Source: DAHUXN01 sp963811805
GTDB taxonomy: Bacteria; Acidobacteriota; Terriglobia; Acidiferrales; UBA7541
Direction: 5' to 3'
DNA: 64,000 nt
NCBI GenBank assembly: GCA_963811805.1
Contig: CAWESU010000001.1
Coordinates: 3,100,001-3,164,000, forward strand
Part shown: positions 17,993-27,200 of the stretch, piece after piece
How positions within the stretch are numbered: position 1 is the stretch's first letter
Layout: each line of letters begins with the position of its first letter
Program-made: the position numbers and the translations under genes
Notes under the pieces: generated by a model
Seen by the model: the letters and a program-made list of their open reading frames with translations, nothing else
The model's database searches: none
What the model was told of the DNA's origin: nothing

Positions 17993-18183
17993 AGATGCGC
18001 TGCTTCGCAGCGGGAGTTTTTTGGACACGCCACCCCAAAGTGGGTGCTGCATAGCAACCGAGGTTGCTATAGGGGAACTCGCTCGAAACACAGAAGCTAC
18101 CGTGAATCGGTTTCCGCAGAGCACCGTGCAGCAACTTTTGGTTCCCATACGGGAACCTATTGATTTTGTTGGGAGAAACTCTC
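17993..18183 (+). promoter_or_regulatory. Structured gap with three inverted repeats, candidate oriT/control region
   Basis: This 191-base gap upstream of the mobilization operon contains a hairpin CGCTGC-TTC-GCAGCG followed by GGAG and six T (17998-18022, terminator-like). It also holds CACCC/GGGTG (18031-18046), a 9+9 palindrome ATAGCAACC-GA-GGTTGCTAT (18051-18070) and GGTTCCC-ATAC-GGGAACC (18140-18157). Such clustering next to relaxosome genes fits an origin of transfer or an operator region. No nic site can be assigned by eye. Confidence 0.45.
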
Positions 18184-18516
18184 ATGCCTACGTTTCGCAC
18201 GAAATCCGTCAGCACCAAAGTTTCCGACGAAGAGTACGCGCAGTTTGAAGCGCTCGCAGGCGGACAAACCATGAGCGAATGGACGCGGGAGGTATTGCTC
18301 AACGCAGTCAAGCCGAACACAAGCGAGCAAATCGTGCTGGCCGAGTTGATTGCCCTGCGGGCGATTCTGCTGAATGCGTTCTACAAACTGGCCCAGGGAG
18401 AGCACCTGACAGCGGACGAAATGCAGCGACTTATTGAGCGGGCAGACCAGGAAAAATTCCGCAAGGCGCAGGAGCGCCTCGCGACGGCTGCAACGGGGAT
18501 GCGAAATGAGCCATGA
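18184..18516 (+). CDS. MobC/TrwA-like ribbon-helix-helix mobilization accessory protein
   Basis: 110 aa. The N-terminal segment (FRTKSVSTKVSDEEYAQFEA then MSEWTREVLLNAV) is a ribbon-helix-helix pattern seen in plasmid mobilization accessory proteins. The rest is a charged helical region, possibly a coiled coil. I use the ATG at 18184 with GGGAGA eight bases upstream rather than the upstream TTG at 18160. Its stop overlaps the start of the coupling-protein gene. Likely role: binding oriT next to the relaxase, inferred from family and context. Confidence 0.7.
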   Translation: MPTFRTKSVSTKVSDEEYAQFEALAGGQTMSEWTREVLLNAVKPNTSEQIVLAELIALRAILLNAFYKLAQGEHLTADEMQRLIERADQEKFRKAQERLATAATGMRNEP

Positions 18517-20500
18517 ATGGGGTCGAAACCAGTACGTGGGCGAGTGGCCGAATCCGAAGCCCGCATGGACCATCGCAACAGTGCTTCTGGCAGTTGTAAG
18601 CGTGGCTGCGATTTGTGCCTACCGTTATGCCTATGCCCTGACGCCTTTGCAGAGGTTCTATTTGACAACGTATATCCGCAGTGGATTGCGCGTTGGGATT
18701 GGTTTCACAACTGGCCGTTACGTGCTGCTAAATGTCGTGGACAAGAAGGGCAGCAGGTTGGCGCTCGACGAAGAGGTAATGCCGGTCACAACTGCCAGCG
18801 GCGAGGGCACGTTTGCCCTCACCGAAGGTGCAGTGAAATTGGGAGACCACAGGCTCGTATTTCAGCAGGGGCAATACGACAATGCACAGCTTCATACGTT
18901 CTTGGGTCACTGGATTTACCGCGATCAAAGCTTCACCGAGTTTCTGAGGCCAGCTTTCTGGGGTGGCTTGGGAGTGTTTTTCGCAGGCTTGCTCATCGCC
19001 ATCCCGAAGGATGCGGCGCGCGCCCGCGCACGGAAAGAGGGACGGCGACTCAAAGGCCCAGAGCTTGTCACCGTGAGGGAATTCAACCGCAAGAATCAGT
19101 CAGACGGCATCGGCTTCGAGCAGAAGCGGACTTTCGGGCACAGAGTGTTCGGAATAATGCCGACGCTGCGGCTACCTCGCGCCATTGAGCCAAGCCACAT
19201 CCTCATCATGGGCGATACGGGAACTGGCAAGAGCACCCTTATCCGAAGAATCTTGTTGCAGATTGAAGAGCGCGGCGAGACGGCCATCGTCTATGACCCG
19301 GCACTCGATTACACGCCGGAGTTCTACTTGCCTGAGCGTGGCGACGCGATCCTGAATCCGCTGGATGCCCGGATGCCCTATTGGAGTCCCGGCGAAGAGT
19401 TGAGGCACGACGCCGAGGCGCTGACCTTAGCTGCATCCCTTTTCCCCGACCGCCACAACGAAAATCCGTTCTTTGTCGAAGGTCCGAGAAAAATCTTCGC
19501 GCATCTTCTGACGTTCAGGCCGACGCCTGAGGAGATGGCTTGGTGGATGTGCCATGAGGAAGAAATCGACCGGAGGGTGAAAGCCAGCGAGTACGCCGCG
19601 CTGATCGACCGGCAGGCACCGGCGCAGCGAAGCGGCGTGCTGGCGTCCCTGAACATGATCGCCGACACGCTGAAACTGCTTCCCTCGGAAAAAGAGACGA
19701 CGGCGCGATGGAGCGCGGCAGAGTGGTCGAAACAGAGGAAGGGCTGGCTCTTCCTAACGAGCACACCGGAAACGCGCAAGCGCCTCATACCGCTGACGAG
19801 CTTATGGCTCGATACGCTTGTGCTGCGCCTCATGAATCAAGGACCGGCGAATCAGGGACAGACCAGCCCGCGCAAAGTCTGGTTCGTTTTGGACGAACTC
19901 GCGAGCTTGCAGCGGTTGCCGCAACTGCATACAGCCATTACCGAAAATCGCAAGTCGAATAACCCGGTTGTGCTCGCCTTCCAGGGGCGGAGCCAGCTTG
20001 AGACGCGCTACGGGCATGAAGCCGAAGCCATGCTGTCGCAGCCCGCGACGAAAATCTTCTTACGCACCAGCGAATGCCGCGCAGCGGAATGGATATCGAA
20101 AACCATTGGCGAAGTTGAAATCGAGAGGCTCCGCGAAAGCCGTTCGAGCGGACAGCTTGGACGGCAGCGGAACACCAAGAGCTACAACCTGGAACGTCAG
20201 GTTGAGCCGCTTGTAATGGCCTCAGAGATCAGCGGGCTTGCCGACCTGCGTGGGTATCTCAAGAAGGGAAATCTTGTCGTGCGGATGAACTTCCCATTCG
20301 TTGAACTTCCGGCTAAACAACCGAAGTACATTGAACGGCCCATCAAGAAGTGGGCCGAAATACCGCCAAAATCAGCAGTGGCAATCGGAGCGACTGAAAC
20401 CAACGAGCAGCAACTCGCGCCGCAGGAAATCGCGAAGGCTCAGGACCATCACTTGGGCCAAACCGTGTCGGCACCGACACAAGAGCACTTCTTCGAATAA
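18506..20500 (+). CDS. Type IV coupling protein (TraD/TrwB/VirD4-like)
   Basis: 664 aa hexameric ATPase that links the relaxosome to a mating pore at the inner membrane. There are two membrane segments: residues about 15-40 (WTIATVLLAVVSVAAICAY) and about 150-170 (FWGGLGVFFAGLLIAIP). Walker A is G-DTGTGKST starting at residue 236, and Walker B is VWFVLDELASLQRLPQL. The C-terminus is consistent with the TraD/TrwB DNA-binding AAA family. The start at ATG 18506 overlaps the upstream gene; the frame is open to 18434, but that would duplicate coding sequence. Confidence 0.88.
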   Translation: MSHEWGRNQYVGEWPNPKPAWTIATVLLAVVSVAAICAYRYAYALTPLQRFYLTTYIRSGLRVGIGFTTGRYVLLNVVDKKGSRLALDEEVMPVTTASGEGTFALTEGAVKLGDHRLVFQQGQYDNAQLHTFLGHWIYRDQSFTEFLRPAFWGGLGVFFAGLLIAIPKDAARARARKEGRRLKGPELVTVREFNRKNQSDGIGFEQKRTFGHRVFGIMPTLRLPRAIEPSHILIMGDTGTGKSTLIRRILLQIEERGETAIVYDPALDYTPEFYLPERGDAILNPLDARMPYWSPGEELRHDAEALTLAASLFPDRHNENPFFVEGPRKIFAHLLTFRPTPEEMAWWMCHEEEIDRRVKASEYAALIDRQAPAQRSGVLASLNMIADTLKLLPSEKETTARWSAAEWSKQRKGWLFLTSTPETRKRLIPLTSLWLDTLVLRLMNQGPANQGQTSPRKVWFVLDELASLQRLPQLHTAITENRKSNNPVVLAFQGRSQLETRYGHEAEAMLSQPATKIFLRTSECRAAEWISKTIGEVEIERLRESRSSGQLGRQRNTKSYNLERQVEPLVMASEISGLADLRGYLKKGNLVVRMNFPFVELPAKQPKYIERPIKKWAEIPPKSAVAIGATETNEQQLAPQEIAKAQDHHLGQTVSAPTQEHFFE

Positions 20501-20508
20501 GTGACCAC

Positions 20509-23280
20509 ATGCTGACCATCTCGAATCCGCTGAGCGCGAGCCAAGCCCAGGCGTATCACGCGGAAGAGTTCTCGAACGCACGCGAGAACTACTACACGCA
20601 AGACGATCAGATACGCGGCGAATGGCACGGAAGGCTCGCCGGACAATGGGGATTACGAGGACAACTGAGCGAGGAACACTTCCAACGGCTCTCGGAAGGG
20701 CAGCATCCGGTCACGGGTGAGCAGCTTGTCCGCCACAAAGCGGCACGGGAATACGTGAACGAACACGGCCAGAAGATACGAACGATGGAGCACCGCGCAG
20801 GTTGGGATGCGACATTCTCCGCGCCGAAGAGCGTGTCACTGACTGCGCTTGTGGGGGGAGACGAACGGGTGCGCGCAGCACATCAAGAAAGCGTGGCCGT
20901 CGCCCTGGACGAACTGGAGCGATACGTTCAGGCCCGCATCGGCGGAAACCTCCCGCCAGAAACAACCGGCAAATGGGTAGCGGCGAAGTTCCAGCATGAC
21001 AGCGCAAGGCCCGTTGACGGCTACGCCGCTCCGCAATTGCATACACACGTAGTTTTCTTCAATCTCACCGAAACCGAGGATGGAGAAACCTACGCCCTAC
21101 AGCCACGAGAACTCTACAAGACGCAGCAGTATGCGACTGCGGTATACCGGTCTGAATTGGCCGTGCGGCTCAAGGAACTAGGATACGAAGTTGAACGCGG
21201 CAAGAGCAGCCAGCCGGAAATCAAGGGCTATAGCGAAGAGTACCTCGCGGCATCGAGTCCGCGCCGCCAGCAGATCGAAGAGCATCTGGCGAAAGAGAAT
21301 CAGAGAGGAGCCGACGCCGCGCAAATCGCAGCGCACAAAACGCGCCAACCAAAGCTCGACCTCTCACACGAAGAAGTGCAACTGCGCCACCGGCAAATGG
21401 CCGAAGCATTCGGGAACCAGCCGGAACGAGTGATAGCGGCAGCCATGGAGAGAGCACGGCGGATTGAGCCAGAAGCTCCCCACACGACGGCACGGTCTGC
21501 GGTTACATTCTCGAAAGACAGGAATCTGGAGCGGGAAGCTGTAGTTGAGGAACGCGAGCTATTACGGGATGCACTGCGACGTTCGATGGGAGAAACGGCA
21601 CTCAGTGAGGTTAAGTTCGAGTTCGAAAAACGCGTCGATGCCGGTGAGTTCATCGAGGTAGAGAAGAGAGCAAGCGCACCAGACCGAAGCTTCACAACCC
21701 AAGAGATGATTGATTACGAACGGGACACAATCCAGATCATGCGCGAGGGGCAGGACAAGCACTCAGCCGTTGTCAGCGCCAGCACACGAAGGACAATCGA
21801 GAAGGACCATACTCATCTGAGCGAGAGCCAGCATGCGGCAGTACAGGAAATCCTAGCAAGCCGGGATCAGGTCACGGCGCTGGAAGGGGTTGCCGGGTCA
21901 GGCAAGACAACTTCCCTCACGGCAATCCGCGAAGCCGCAGAACGAGAGGGGTACACAGTTGGAGGCTTTGCTCCAACATCGCGGGCCGCGCAGAAGCTCG
22001 CCGAGGCCGGAATCGAATCGAGCACGTTGCAAGAGCATCTTGTGCAGCGCAAGGGACCACAGGGAGAACAGATGCGTCTCTACGTTCTAGACGAATCGAG
22101 CTTAGCAAGCACGAGGCAGATGAATGAGTTTCTTCACCGGCTCGGCGAGAACGACCGTGTACTGCTTGTTGGCGACACGCGGCAGCATCAGGCCGTCGAA
22201 GCGGGCACCCCGTATCAGCAGCTACAGGTAGCGGGAATCCAAACGGCGCGGCTTGACGAGATTGTGCGACAGAAGGCCCCGGCACTCAAGGAAGTAGTGG
22301 AGCAGCTTTCACGAGGCCAAGTGAGAGAAGCAATCCAGAATCTGGACTCACAGGGACGCGTGCATGAGATCGTGGACCGCGACGAGCGACTGAGAGAAAT
22401 CGCAACTGAATATGCGAAACACCCGCGTGGGACCTTAGTCGTCTCGCCCGACAATCAATCACGAATGGAAATCAACCAGATCATCCGCAGGGAAATGCAA
22501 ACGCGAGGGCAACTGAACCACAGAGAGCAGCGGCTGAGAGTTTTAGTAGCCCGTCAAGGAATCACCGGCGCGGATCGGCAGTGGGCCGAGCAATACAAGC
22601 CGGATGACGTGGTGCGCTACACGAAAGGCAGCAAGGCAGTCGGCATCAAGCCAGGAGAATATGCCCGCGTCGAACGCGCCAATGAGAAGGAGAATCTCGT
22701 GGTGGTGAAACGCGAGAATGGCGAACAGGTGAGTTACGATCCGCGCCGGTTGCATGGCGTGACGCTTTACAAAGAAACCGAGCGCAGCTTCTCCGAGGGA
22801 GACCGCGTGCAGTTCACGGCTCCAAATCGTCGGCAGCACATCGCCAATCGCGAGCTAGGCACCATCGGGCACATCGACGCGCGTGGCAATCTCCAAATCC
22901 GCCTCGATTCAGGCTGCACGGTCGCGTTCAACGTCGAAGAGAATCCGCATCTCGACCACGGGTACGCGGTGACAAGCCACAGCAGCCAAGGACAAACCGC
23001 CGACCGTGTGTTGGTGCATGTGGACACGGAACGCGCAGGAGAAAAACTCATCAATCGGCGCTTGGCATACGTGGCTGTGTCGCGTGGCCGCTACGATGTA
23101 CAGCTCTACACAAACGATAAGGGCGATCTGGCCGAACAGCTCTCGCGCGACGCATCGCATCGATCCGCGATGGAACGCAGCCGTCAATCCGCACCACTAG
23201 CCCGGAGGACAAATTCATCTTCCGTACAAAGCCAGTCGCAAGAGCACACACAGACTGCCGGTCACAGCATCAGTAGATAG
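20509..23280 (+). CDS. MobF-family conjugative relaxase-helicase (TrwC/TraI-like)
   Basis: 923 aa. The N-terminal relaxase domain has tandem candidate tyrosines Y28-Y29 and the metal-binding histidine triad H163, H178, H180 (PQLHTHVVFFN). The helicase domain starts near residue 440 with Walker A GVAGSGKTT (K466), followed by YVLDESSLAS, LLVGDTRQHQAVEAG and the motif near SHSSQGQTADRV. This is a complete bifunctional relaxase that nicks oriT, stays bound to the 5' end and unwinds the strand. It follows the coupling-protein gene by eight bases. It is the strongest evidence that element 1 moves by conjugative transfer. Confidence 0.93.
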   Translation: MLTISNPLSASQAQAYHAEEFSNARENYYTQDDQIRGEWHGRLAGQWGLRGQLSEEHFQRLSEGQHPVTGEQLVRHKAAREYVNEHGQKIRTMEHRAGWDATFSAPKSVSLTALVGGDERVRAAHQESVAVALDELERYVQARIGGNLPPETTGKWVAAKFQHDSARPVDGYAAPQLHTHVVFFNLTETEDGETYALQPRELYKTQQYATAVYRSELAVRLKELGYEVERGKSSQPEIKGYSEEYLAASSPRRQQIEEHLAKENQRGADAAQIAAHKTRQPKLDLSHEEVQLRHRQMAEAFGNQPERVIAAAMERARRIEPEAPHTTARSAVTFSKDRNLEREAVVEERELLRDALRRSMGETALSEVKFEFEKRVDAGEFIEVEKRASAPDRSFTTQEMIDYERDTIQIMREGQDKHSAVVSASTRRTIEKDHTHLSESQHAAVQEILASRDQVTALEGVAGSGKTTSLTAIREAAEREGYTVGGFAPTSRAAQKLAEAGIESSTLQEHLVQRKGPQGEQMRLYVLDESSLASTRQMNEFLHRLGENDRVLLVGDTRQHQAVEAGTPYQQLQVAGIQTARLDEIVRQKAPALKEVVEQLSRGQVREAIQNLDSQGRVHEIVDRDERLREIATEYAKHPRGTLVVSPDNQSRMEINQIIRREMQTRGQLNHREQRLRVLVARQGITGADRQWAEQYKPDDVVRYTKGSKAVGIKPGEYARVERANEKENLVVVKRENGEQVSYDPRRLHGVTLYKETERSFSEGDRVQFTAPNRRQHIANRELGTIGHIDARGNLQIRLDSGCTVAFNVEENPHLDHGYAVTSHSSQGQTADRVLVHVDTERAGEKLINRRLAYVAVSRGRYDVQLYTNDKGDLAEQLSRDASHRSAMERSRQSAPLARRTNSSSVQSQSQEHTQTAGHSISR

Positions 23281-23357
23281 GTCCGAGGTGCCCACGCATG
23301 ACCGATTCGCTCAGCCAAATCCTCTGTAGTACTTACGTACTAGACCATTATTCCCTC

Positions 23358-23386
23358 TTGACAGACTTAACGTCCAAGTGTACAAG
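23358..23386 (+). promoter_or_regulatory. Promoter of the element 1 cargo
   Basis: A perfect TTGACA (23358-23363), a 17-base spacer and TACAAG (23381-23386). Just upstream is a palindrome TAGTAC-TTAC-GTACTA (23327-23342), a possible operator. The gene downstream starts at about 23417. Confidence 0.6.
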
Positions 23387-23416
23387 CTGCCCTAATTCTG
23401 CATGTGGGGGTGCCCG

Positions 23417-24217
23417 ATGCGTATCAGGCGACTTGGCCCGCTTTTCGTTGCCAGTCTCTTATTCTCCGTAACCGCCATTCACGCTCAATCTCCGACGCCG
23501 ACAACGCCTACGCGAGACCCGCAGGCTGTAAGCGTGCTGGTCCGTTGTTTAGCCGCTGCGGGCGGCACCCAAGCCATCACGGCAATACAAGATTTTACAG
23601 GAGCTGGAAACATTACGTATTACTCGGCCGGGGAACAGACGCAGGGGAGTGTGACCGTGCGGGGACGCGGCCTCACTCAGTTTCGTGTGGATGCTACACT
23701 CCAAGATGGTGTGCATTCTTGGATTGTCAGCAAGGGTGCGGCATTCCAAAAAACCCCGGACGGAAGCACCTCGCCGCTGCCTTCTCAGAACGCGGTCAAA
23801 CCGGCGATCGCAACATTTCCTTTGCCATATCTCCTGGCTGTCCTGCAAGACACGTCTATCAGCATTTCATACGGCGGCCTTGTCACCCATGACGGTGCTC
23901 AGCTCTACGATATCGTTGTGCAAAAGACACTGTCCCAAAGCGCGGACCCGCTGAATACGGTTGGCAATACAACGAAAGCACATTTCTTTATCGACCCCAA
24001 TTCACTCCTCATTCAAAGCGTTCAGGACATGGCATACCGAAAGGACGGCGGGCCGGGTGGAAGTTCCCACGAAATTCAGTTCACTAGCTATCAGGCAGTA
24101 AATGGCGTGTTGGTTCCTTTTTCGACCACCGAGTTCATTGCTGGTCAGGAGACAGCGGCGATCCAGCTAAACCAAGTGAGTTTCAACAACGGTTTGACGG
24201 ATTCTGATTTTGAGTGA
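23417..24217 (+). CDS. Secreted protein of unknown function
   Basis: 266 aa with an N-terminal signal peptide (MRIRRLGPLFVASLLFSV, cleavage near HAQ-SP). The mature part is beta-rich. It has a segment VSVLVRCLAAAGGTQAI resembling the start of LolA/MucB-type lipoprotein-carrier folds, and late strands SLLIQSVQDMAY and VNGVLVPFSTTEFIAGQ that also fit that fold. I choose ATG 23417, preceded by GGGGG, over 23402. The stop region overlaps the upstream end of the RHS frame, and the two genes are probably co-transcribed, so it may serve RHS export; that is inference. Confidence 0.65.
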   Translation: MRIRRLGPLFVASLLFSVTAIHAQSPTPTTPTRDPQAVSVLVRCLAAAGGTQAITAIQDFTGAGNITYYSAGEQTQGSVTVRGRGLTQFRVDATLQDGVHSWIVSKGAAFQKTPDGSTSPLPSQNAVKPAIATFPLPYLLAVLQDTSISISYGGLVTHDGAQLYDIVVQKTLSQSADPLNTVGNTTKAHFFIDPNSLLIQSVQDMAYRKDGGPGGSSHEIQFTSYQAVNGVLVPFSTTEFIAGQETAAIQLNQVSFNNGLTDSDFE

Positions 24218-24279
24218 CATTGGTCTTTTATGCTCGGACGGGCTGCGGTTGGATTGCTCTTAGCATGGAGGTACGGTGG

Positions 24280-27200
24280 ATGGACAGCGAGGGAATGTTG
24301 CGACGGAAATTAACGTTGATCCTAAAGAAACTTCGCTTCTTGGTGGGAGCGCTATGCCTCCTCATGGCCGCCGGTGGGACAGCTCACGCGCAGAGCTACG
24401 GAACGGCAAGCGGGATGCCCCCATTCGTGGCTCCAGAACCCGTAGAGTTGGGATTTGCAGACGTTTCCAATGGCAATCTCCACATGGAAATCTCATTGGG
24501 GTCGTACCCACAGAGAGCCAGCAAGCAACCACTCGATGTCAAGCTCGTGTATGACAGCAACTCCATTTGGACAATAGTGTGTGGCTCGTTGAGTTGCAGT
24601 TGGTGGTCTCCCTATCAGACCACTTCCGTGTGGAGACTCTCAACCGCGCTCGTAACTGAACTCGCTGGGATCAACTGTGGTTCGAATGGCGCCTGCCCCG
24701 AGGCTGTGTACCAGGACCAGTGGGGCACGAGCCACTATTTTCCGCTGCAGGACAATACTTGCCCGAACGTCGCACTCGCATATGCATCGGATTCTTCAGG
24801 CTACCAGGTAAATTGGTGTCAGAATAAGGTCTATGCTCCGGACGGCACGCTTGTCGATTCGGCAGGTCAAGCCTACGAAGACACAAACGGAAACTTTCTT
24901 TCCGTCGGAGCTAACCAGACAACTGACACTCTCGGTCGAACGATGCCGAACGGAGGATCGGGAAGCACTTGTGGTGCCGGAGGAGTTGGGACGCAGACTT
25001 GCCAACTCCCAAACTCGCAGGGTAGTGTTTCGACCTACACGATCACGACGACCACGATTCCAATACAGACAGAGTTTGGGCAGTCCGGCGTGGGCGAGTT
25101 TGCTGGCTCGTTAATAGTCCCGCAGAGCATTGCCTTACCAGATGGAACTAGCTACCAGTTCAAATATGACTGCGACTCCAGTAAAGGAAACTCCGCTTGC
25201 GGCTCTCCAAGCGGGCAAAACGGGTATTATGGCTTGCTAACGAGCGTGACTTTGCCAACAGGTGGGACTGTCTCGTATGGATACACGATGTTCAGCGATT
25301 CATACAGCAACAAATCGAGGTGGCTCGATTCGAAGACGTCAGATGGCACGTGGTCTTACTCGCCTCAGGTGATTTCGACATGCAGTTCGACGCAAGTGGG
25401 CTGCCAGCAAAAGGTGACGGTCACAAAGCCGAGCGGCGATTATATGGTCTACACGTTCACCTTGAATAATGGCGCTTGGCCGGTGCAGATTCAATCCTAC
25501 GGCGGCGGTAATCTTCTTTCGACCGTCACAAATACTTATGATTTTTCGAATGCCTGCCCGTTCTCTGGATGTTACGGGAATTCCTACATTCGCTTGTTAA
25601 CGTCTCAAACCAGTGTCTCTGCACCGAGTGGTAGCATCACGAAGCAGACGCAGTACGCGTACGACAGCCCGCAAACGGGGAACATCACGAAACTCTCGGA
25701 ATGGCGCTACTATCCAGGTACATCGCCAAACTTCCCGTCAAATCCTGACCGGGCGACCTATACTACCTATCTTTCGACAGGCACGAATGATATTGACCGG
25801 CCACTGAGCGTGGCGGTTGCCAATAGTAACAGCGCCACTGTCTCGGACACTACTTACATATACGACTCGTACTCTGGTTCCTGCCCCGGTGGTGGGCTGG
25901 ACTCCGTAACAGGCGTCAGCAATCACGATGACACGAATTTCGGGTCTGGTTATACCACGCGTGGCAACCCGACGCAGATTCAGCAGTGGGTCAGCGGATC
26001 GACGTACCTGACCACGACGTATTGCTACGACACAACGGGTAACGTCACGGAAACAATCGACTCTGCAGGTAATGTCATGGGATATGGGTACACGGACAGT
26101 TTCTATAACGATACCGGCAATCCGCCGGAAACCTATTCACCGACAAAGCCAACAAACGCCTATGTTACGAGCGTTACTGAACCGATTATCGGAACCGCCC
26201 ATTTTGGTTACTACTATGGCAGCGGAAAACAAGCGCTTTCTACGGACCAGAATAGTGCGACGACGTACACACATTCCATGGACCCGTTCAACCGCCCCAC
26301 CGAAACTGCATCGCCTATTGGCTGGAGTTTGCAGACATACCCCTCGTCGACTGAAAACGACGCGTACAGAGCCGTCGGTGATACGAGCCCATCAACCGGG
26401 TGTAGTAGCTGTCAGCACCAGCAAAGCTTCCTCGATTCTTGGGGTCGCGAAACCGAGCAGACATTGGCGAACAGCCCGAATGGAGCGATTAACGTAAGCG
26501 CAAATTATGATGGCAATGATCGCCTTATCAGTGAGAGCCATCCTTACACGACCACATCGGATCCAAACTACGTCTTTGAAAACTACCTCTATGATGGTCT
26601 AGACCGTCAAATTCAAACGACGCATCCAGACAATTCTTATTCCAAAGTTATCTATGGTGCGCTTATCGGGCAGGCCGGGGGGCTGACATCTCAACAGGGC
26701 TCACCGACCACATATGGCACTGGCTACCCTGTCCTCATGATGGACGAGGAAGGCAAAGAGAAACAAGAGTGGCTCGACGGCTTCGGGAGAGTCATAGAAG
26801 TAGATGAACCGAGCCCCGGAAATGGACAAAGCGTCGGCTCAGTGACAATAGGTGGCACAGAGCAGTCCTACACCTACGAGAAATGCGTCCATCAGGTTGA
26901 AGGCGGAGACTGCCTGCAATGGCAACAGATAACTGTATACGATAGCGGAACAGTGTCGATCACAGTCGATAGTTTCACAGAATCTGCGAGCTACGGCGAG
27001 ACCAGTACTGATGCTTCCATTGCTTCAGCCTTGGCCAACGCTTTCAATTCCGCCCAGAATTCGCCTGTGACTGCGTCGGCCAACGGCGGCGTCGTATCGC
27101 TGACGTCAAAGGCTTCTGGGACAGGAACGAACTACGCTCTTTCCGCGACGTCTGCTACGAGCCAGAGAACATACTTCAGCGGACCTTCGTTTACACCTAC

